Positions 7,230-11,321 of a stretch of 11,321 nucleotides of DNA are shown in pieces. The position numbers and the translations under genes are program-made. The stretch's first letter is position 1. Each line of letters begins with the position of its first letter. Location of the stretch: positions 1-11,321 of the forward strand of contig JAGHRX010000012.1 of assembly GCA_018066165.1 (NCBI GenBank), read 5' to 3'. The notes beneath the pieces were generated by a model. That model did no database searches. It saw nothing but the letters and a program-made list of their open reading frames with translations, and had not been told where the DNA came from. The DNA is from UBA1723 sp018066165 (GTDB lineage Bacteria > Bacteroidota > Bacteroidia > Bacteroidales > Paludibacteraceae).

Positions 7230-8807
7230 ATGAATATATTATCAGCTTTTGTAGTCGTATTGCTAGTCATGTTGGTGGCAGTATTCTTGATTCCAGGCGA
7301 GAAGAAGAATGCTATCAGATGGACTATGGCAGCCGGAGGTTTTGTGCTTCTATGTATGGCGGGCTACTTGGTAAAAGATTTCCTTGAATGGAAGTCTCTA
7401 AATCCTACAGAACAGTTTTACAACGCTGGTTTGGAACCTATTACATGGTACGAAGGTGTTATAAACATTACGTATGCTGTAGGTGTTGATGGAGTATCGG
7501 TTGCGATGATTTTGTTGTCTGCAATCGTGGTTATCACTGGAGTTTTCGCTTCGTTTGCAGTAGAGGATAAGGCAAAAGAGTATTTCTTGTGGTTTATCAT
7601 GCTTTCGATCGGAGTGTTCGGATTCTTTATCTCTATCGACTTGTTCACAATGTTCTTGTTCTACGAGGTAGCCTTGATTCCAATGTATCTTTTGATTGGA
7701 GTTTGGGGAAGTGGAGACAAGGATTACGCTGCAATGAAATTGACATTGATGCTAATGGGTGGTTCTGCATTCTTGATGGTCGGAATCTTCGGTATCTATT
7801 ATTTCTCAGCTGAAAACGGTGATCTTACATTTAATCTTGTAAAGATTGCGGAGAATGCAGCTATGCCAGTTGAGTGGCAGAGAATATTCTTCCCACTTAC
7901 ATTCATCGGCTTTGGTGTTCTTGGAGCAATGTTCCCATTCCACACATGGTCTCCTGATGGTCACGCTTCAGCTCCTACAGCAGTGTCAATGCTTCACGCT
8001 GGAGTATTGATGAAGCTTGGAGGTTACGGATGTTTCCGCGTCGCAATGACATTGATGCCAGACGCATGTAAGGAGCAGGCTTGGATCTTCATCGTATTCA
8101 CTGGTATCTCAGTAGTGTACGGAGCATTCTCAGCTTGTGTTCAGAACGACTTGAAGTACATCAACGCATACTCATCAGTAAGCCACTGTGGTTTGGTGCT
8201 ATTCGCACTTTTGATGATGAACCAGACAGCAATGACTGGAGCTATCATGCAGATGCTATCACACGGTTTGATGACAGCATTGTTCTTTGCTCTAATCGGT
8301 ATGATCTATGGACAGACACATACTCGTGACATCCGTTATCTTGGCGGTTTGATGCAGGTAATGCCATTCTTGTGTGTATGTTATGTGATTGCAGGTATGG
8401 CATCACTTGGACTTCCAGGTTTGTCAGGATTCGTAGCTGAGATGACAATCTTTGTCGGTTCGTTCCAGCACCACGACATGTTCCATAGAGTATTGGTAAT
8501 TGCAGGATGTACATCAATCGTAATCACTGCAGTTTATATTCTACGTGTTGTAGGTAAGATTTTGTTCGGACCACTTTATAAGGTAGTCAAGAAAGACGAC
8601 ACTTTTTATTACGAGTCAGAGCATCATGGAGAGACTCATTTATATCCACTTCGTGACGCTATCTGGTATGAGAAGATCGCTACAATCGGTTTGATCGTTT
8701 CAATCGCAGCTATCGGTATGTATCCAATTTGGATTTCTGACATGATCAGCACTAGTTTGGAGAAGTTGTCGAATATTCTTTATGTGGCAGAAACATTGGC
8801 TAAATAA
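7230..8807 (+). CDS. nuoM: Complex I antiporter-like subunit NuoM, with altered TM7
   Basis: A 525-residue antiporter-like membrane subunit (ND4 family). Conserved elements include E146 in FLFYEVALIPMY (TM5), PFHTWSPDGH at 236-245, K262 in HAGVLMKLGGYG (TM8), and E404 in LSGFVAEMTIF (TM12, matching E. coli E407). The central TM7 lysine (E. coli K234) is missing: the segment reads FGVLGAMFPFH, with L231 where NuoL has K261 and NuoN has K231, and there is no lysine between residues 206 and 261. H256 occupies the place of the NuoL TM8 histidine. The frame is clean and the rest is well conserved, so this is a sequence variant, not decay. No Shine-Dalgarno motif is obvious in the 30-nt leader. Tandem TAA stops end the gene. 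Confidence 0.96.
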   Translation: MNILSAFVVVLLVMLVAVFLIPGEKKNAIRWTMAAGGFVLLCMAGYLVKDFLEWKSLNPTEQFYNAGLEPITWYEGVINITYAVGVDGVSVAMILLSAIVVITGVFASFAVEDKAKEYFLWFIMLSIGVFGFFISIDLFTMFLFYEVALIPMYLLIGVWGSGDKDYAAMKLTLMLMGGSAFLMVGIFGIYYFSAENGDLTFNLVKIAENAAMPVEWQRIFFPLTFIGFGVLGAMFPFHTWSPDGHASAPTAVSMLHAGVLMKLGGYGCFRVAMTLMPDACKEQAWIFIVFTGISVVYGAFSACVQNDLKYINAYSSVSHCGLVLFALLMMNQTAMTGAIMQMLSHGLMTALFFALIGMIYGQTHTRDIRYLGGLMQVMPFLCVCYVIAGMASLGLPGLSGFVAEMTIFVGSFQHHDMFHRVLVIAGCTSIVITAVYILRVVGKILFGPLYKVVKKDDTFYYESEHHGETHLYPLRDAIWYEKIATIGLIVSIAAIGMYPIWISDMISTSLEKLSNILYVAETLAK

Positions 8808-8822
8808 TAAAACATTACAACT

Positions 8823-10310
8823 ATGGAATTAGTGAATTTAGATTATAGTCAGTTTTTATCAATGAGCCACGAGGTTTCACTCGTTGCAGTATTGGTAGGT
8901 CTTTTGCTTGCTGATCTTGTGATGGGCAAGAACAAAAAGGCTTTTCAGTACTTGGCCATTGCAGCATTTGCTTTGCACACTGTAGCTGGTTTTTATTGTT
9001 ATGCAGACATGGCTGGGGACGCGTTCGCTGGAATGTATGTTTCAGGACCTGCCCAGACATTAGTTAAGAATATTCTTAATATCGGTACATTGATCGTTTT
9101 CTTCTTCTCATTCGAGTGGAACAACAACGAGAATAAGAATGGAATAGGGGAGTTTTACTTCTTGACATTGTCTACTCTTATCGGTATGTACTTCATGGTT
9201 TCGGCTGGAAACTTCTTGTTCTTCTACATTGGTCTTGAGACAGCATCTATTCCAATGGCTGCTTTGGTAGCGTTCAACAAGAAAGGTATTGAAGGTGCGG
9301 AAGCCGCTGCTAAGTATATCTTGACTGCATCTTTCTCTTCTGGAGTGATGCTATTCGGTATCTCTTTGATATATGGTCTTTGTGGATCACTTTACTTCGA
9401 CGAGGTACAGGCAGTGTTCTTCAACCCATCTGATTTGTCTGAGGCATCGTTCTCAAGTGTATTCGGTTTGCATACATTTGCTTTAGTTTGTTTCATTGCC
9501 GGAGTTGGTTTCAAGATTTCTCTTGTTCCATTCCACTTCTGGACAGCTGACACATATCAGGGTGCTCCTACAGGAATCACAGCATATTTGTCTGTCGTAT
9601 CTAAAGGTGCTGCAGTATTTGCATTCATGTGCATCCTATTCAAGGCATTTATCAATCAGCCTCAGGTATGGCAGAACATCCTATGGTGGTTGATCGTTAT
9701 CACAATCACTATTGGTAACTTGTTCGCAATCCGTCAGAAGAACTTGAAGCGTTTCTTGGCATTCTCTTCAATCTCTCAGGCTGGTTACATTATGTTGGGT
9801 GTTTATGCATCATCTCAGACAGGTATGTCGAGTGCCATCTACTACATATTGATCTATACATTTACAAACCTTGCTGCATTTGGAATCATCTCAGCAATTG
9901 AGAACAAGACAGGTAAGGTAGGTATGGATGACTATGATGGACTTTACACAACAAACCCTAAGCTTGCGTTTGCTATGACACTTGCGATGTTCTCACTTGG
10001 TGGTATCCCTCCATTTGCAGGATTCTTCAGCAAGTTCTTCATCTTCGCATCTGTAGCTGAGTCAAAGGTGTTTGGTGATTATGTATTGGTGTTCTTGGCA
10101 TTGCTTAACACAATCATCTCACTTTACTACTACTTGTTAGTTGTAAAGGCAATGTTCATCAACAAGAGTGATTCTCCAATTGAGACAATCAAGATTGATT
10201 CTATGTCTCGCGTCGCTCTATTGGTTTGTATCATTGCAATTCTTGTAATTGGATTCATCAGTCCAATCTACATGAATATCTTCGAGATCAGTTTTGGTTT
10301 CGCAAACTAA
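8823..10310 (+). CDS. nuoN: Complex I antiporter-like subunit NuoN
   Basis: A 495-residue antiporter-like membrane subunit (ND2 family), the one nearest NuoK in the membrane arm. Key residues are present: E139 in FFYIGLETASIPM (TM5), K231 in GVGFKISLVPFHFWTADTYQ (TM7), K261 in SVVSKGAAVF (TM8), and K404 in PPFAGFFSKFF (TM12). Length and helix pattern are typical. The ATG at 8823 follows the nuoM stop by 15 nt, and the A-rich leader has no Shine-Dalgarno motif. It is the last gene of the operon; its stop is followed within 20 nt by the terminator hairpin. Confidence 0.97.
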   Translation: MELVNLDYSQFLSMSHEVSLVAVLVGLLLADLVMGKNKKAFQYLAIAAFALHTVAGFYCYADMAGDAFAGMYVSGPAQTLVKNILNIGTLIVFFFSFEWNNNENKNGIGEFYFLTLSTLIGMYFMVSAGNFLFFYIGLETASIPMAALVAFNKKGIEGAEAAAKYILTASFSSGVMLFGISLIYGLCGSLYFDEVQAVFFNPSDLSEASFSSVFGLHTFALVCFIAGVGFKISLVPFHFWTADTYQGAPTGITAYLSVVSKGAAVFAFMCILFKAFINQPQVWQNILWWLIVITITIGNLFAIRQKNLKRFLAFSSISQAGYIMLGVYASSQTGMSSAIYYILIYTFTNLAAFGIISAIENKTGKVGMDDYDGLYTTNPKLAFAMTLAMFSLGGIPPFAGFFSKFFIFASVAESKVFGDYVLVFLALLNTIISLYYYLLVVKAMFINKSDSPIETIKIDSMSRVALLVCIIAILVIGFISPIYMNIFEISFGFAN

Positions 10311-10329
10311 TTTGAACAATTAATTATTC

Positions 10330-10363
10330 AGTGACACTTGCGTAAATGCAAGTGTCACTTTTT
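10330..10363 (+). terminator. Intrinsic terminator of the nuo operon
   Basis: A perfect 12-bp inverted repeat, AGTGACACTTGC (10330-10341) and GCAAGTGTCACT (10348-10359), flanks a 6-base loop and is followed by a run of T to 10363. It lies 20 nt after the nuoN stop, as expected for factor-independent termination. The ATG of the next gene begins at the base right after the T-run. Confidence 0.9.
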
Positions 10364-11321
10364 ATGTATATTAAGGTGAAAAAGATTAAAAGCATACTTG
10401 GATTTGTAATTCCTCTTTTGTTAAGCGTCGCTCTTCTTTATTATATCTATTCAGGTGAAAATTGGGATGAGCAGATTGCCTATATCAAAAACGCTAATTT
10501 CTTTTGGCTTTTGCTTCCAGTGTTGGTCGCTTTGCTAAGTAATCTTTTCAGAGCGTTGAGATGGAAGATGTTGATTAAAGCATCTGGAATGGAAGTTTCT
10601 CTAACAAATTCATTCTTGGCTGTTTTGGTTGGCTATTTCGCTAATTTTCTGTTGCCTCGTGCTGGAGAGGTGGCAAGATGTGGAGTGTTGAAGAAATATT
10701 CAGGATTATCATTTACGACGGTGCTTGGAACTGTAGTGACAGAAAGAATCTTCGATGTCATAATGACTGCTATTATAATGATGCTTGCTTTCGTATTGGA
10801 GTTTGGAATGTTGTCGTCATTGGTTGAAGACGCGGATCTACCGTCGAAACTATTATCCATTATTACAAACCCATTTGTGATTGCAATCTTATTTATCTTC
10901 ATTGTAGCCTTTTTTGTGTTTTTGAAATTTAGAAATCAGAGTAAGCTATACGCTAAAGGAAGAGAAAGTCTAAGGAAGTTCAAATTGGGAATGTTGTCAG
11001 CCAAAGACGTAGATAATAAATGGCTATTTGCTTTTTATACAGTTGGAATATTCGCTTGCTATTATATGATGCTCCATTTCAGTTTTTGGGCATTTGATTT
11101 CACCAAGGAGATTACATTTTCACAAGGACTTGTGATCTATGTGATGGGAGCTTTGGGTATTATCGCACCTGTGCAAGGAGGAATAGGGGCGTGGCATTTC
11201 ATGACTATTCAGGCATTGGTTTTCTATCTTGGCGACGGAATTGCTTCAGAGGCAAAAGCATTTGCATTATCTGTTCATTCTGTTCAGACAATTTTGGTTT
11301 ACATAGGGTGCGGTATAATAG
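10364..11321 (+). CDS. Partial LPG-synthase TM / UPF0104 (YbhN-like) family membrane protein
   Basis: An open frame of 319 codons with no stop before the window edge, so the 3' end is missing. The protein is highly hydrophobic with repeated membrane helices. Motifs of the lysylphosphatidylglycerol-synthase TM region family are seen: FRALRWKMLIKASG at 62-75, ANFLLPRAGEVAR at 93-105, TERIFDV at 126-132, and the glycine-rich IIAPVQGGIGAWHF at 266-279. Family members are usually about 320-350 residues, so only the last part should be missing. In MprF this domain flips lipids; stand-alone members have no settled function, so no substrate is assigned. The start may be ATG 10364 (MYIKVKKIKS) or GTG 10376 (giving MKKIKSILGF, a common style of N-terminus in the family). 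Neither has a good ribosome site. Confidence 0.85.
   Translation, partial: MYIKVKKIKSILGFVIPLLLSVALLYYIYSGENWDEQIAYIKNANFFWLLLPVLVALLSNLFRALRWKMLIKASGMEVSLTNSFLAVLVGYFANFLLPRAGEVARCGVLKKYSGLSFTTVLGTVVTERIFDVIMTAIIMMLAFVLEFGMLSSLVEDADLPSKLLSIITNPFVIAILFIFIVAFFVFLKFRNQSKLYAKGRESLRKFKLGMLSAKDVDNKWLFAFYTVGIFACYYMMLHFSFWAFDFTKEITFSQGLVIYVMGALGIIAPVQGGIGAWHFMTIQALVFYLGDGIASEAKAFALSVHSVQTILVYIGCGII

Larger units (their letters stand above)
11..10363 (+). other. nuo operon (11-subunit-type complex I, without nuoEFG)
   Basis: Ten intact co-directional genes, nuoA to nuoN, lie in the canonical complex I order with only 1-30 nt between neighbours or with overlaps, and they end at a strong intrinsic terminator. 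The compact spacing indicates one transcript. No promoter-like element is evident in the short gaps, and the operon promoter must lie before position 11. nuoE, nuoF and nuoG, which normally sit between nuoD and nuoH, are missing; only 23 nt separate nuoCD from nuoH. This arrangement is known from Bacteroidales and resembles the donor-module-free complexes of other lineages. That the genes form a single operon is inferred from spacing, not shown directly. Confidence 0.9.

Noticed and set aside
10293..10314. Possible Bacteroidota-type promoter (TTTG and TAATTTG) before the downstream gene
   Set aside because: The -7-like element is one base short of TAnnTTTG, and the spacing to the TTTG is about half the usual 19-21 nt.

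Overview
This window carries a complete run of genes for a respiratory complex I (Nuo-type quinone oxidoreductase), all on the + strand, followed by a terminator and the first part of an unrelated membrane-protein gene that runs off the right edge. The order is nuoA, nuoB, nuoCD (one fused gene), nuoH, nuoI, nuoJ, nuoK, nuoL, nuoM, nuoN. The source is most likely a Bacteroidota bacterium of the order Bacteroidales. The gene order, the nuoC-nuoD fusion, the lack of nuoE/F/G, the protein sequences, the moderately AT-rich base composition and the absence of Shine-Dalgarno motifs before most genes all point that way. Genus cannot be settled from this sequence.

Layout: 11-10310 is a dense operon. 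Gaps are 1-30 nt, and nuoA/nuoB (10 nt) and nuoB/nuoCD (1 nt) overlap. Every reading frame is intact. A strong hairpin plus T-tract (10330-10363) ends it. From 10364 to the window edge there is an open frame encoding a multi-pass protein of the lysylphosphatidylglycerol-synthase TM / UPF0104 (YbhN-like) family. Its start codon directly touches the terminator. Upstream of position 11 only ten bases are visible, so the operon promoter lies outside.

How the genes work together: NuoB, NuoCD and NuoI form the peripheral arm, with Fe-S clusters N6a/N6b in NuoI, N2 in NuoB, and the quinone pocket between NuoD and NuoB. NuoA, H, J, K, L, M and N form the membrane arm that pumps ions. The NADH-oxidising module (NuoE, F, G) is absent between nuoCD and nuoH, where it sits in canonical operons. 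The product is therefore an 11-subunit-type complex (ten polypeptides here because C and D are fused) whose electron donor is not encoded in the window.

The most notable sequence oddity is in NuoM. The central TM7 lysine of the antiporter-like fold, present in NuoL (K261) and NuoN (K231) of this same operon, is a leucine (L231). The same NuoM has a histidine (H256) at the position where NuoL has its conserved TM8 histidine. No mobile elements, CRISPR arrays, tRNAs, rRNAs or phage genes were seen. The bulk of the window is ordinary conserved respiratory machinery.
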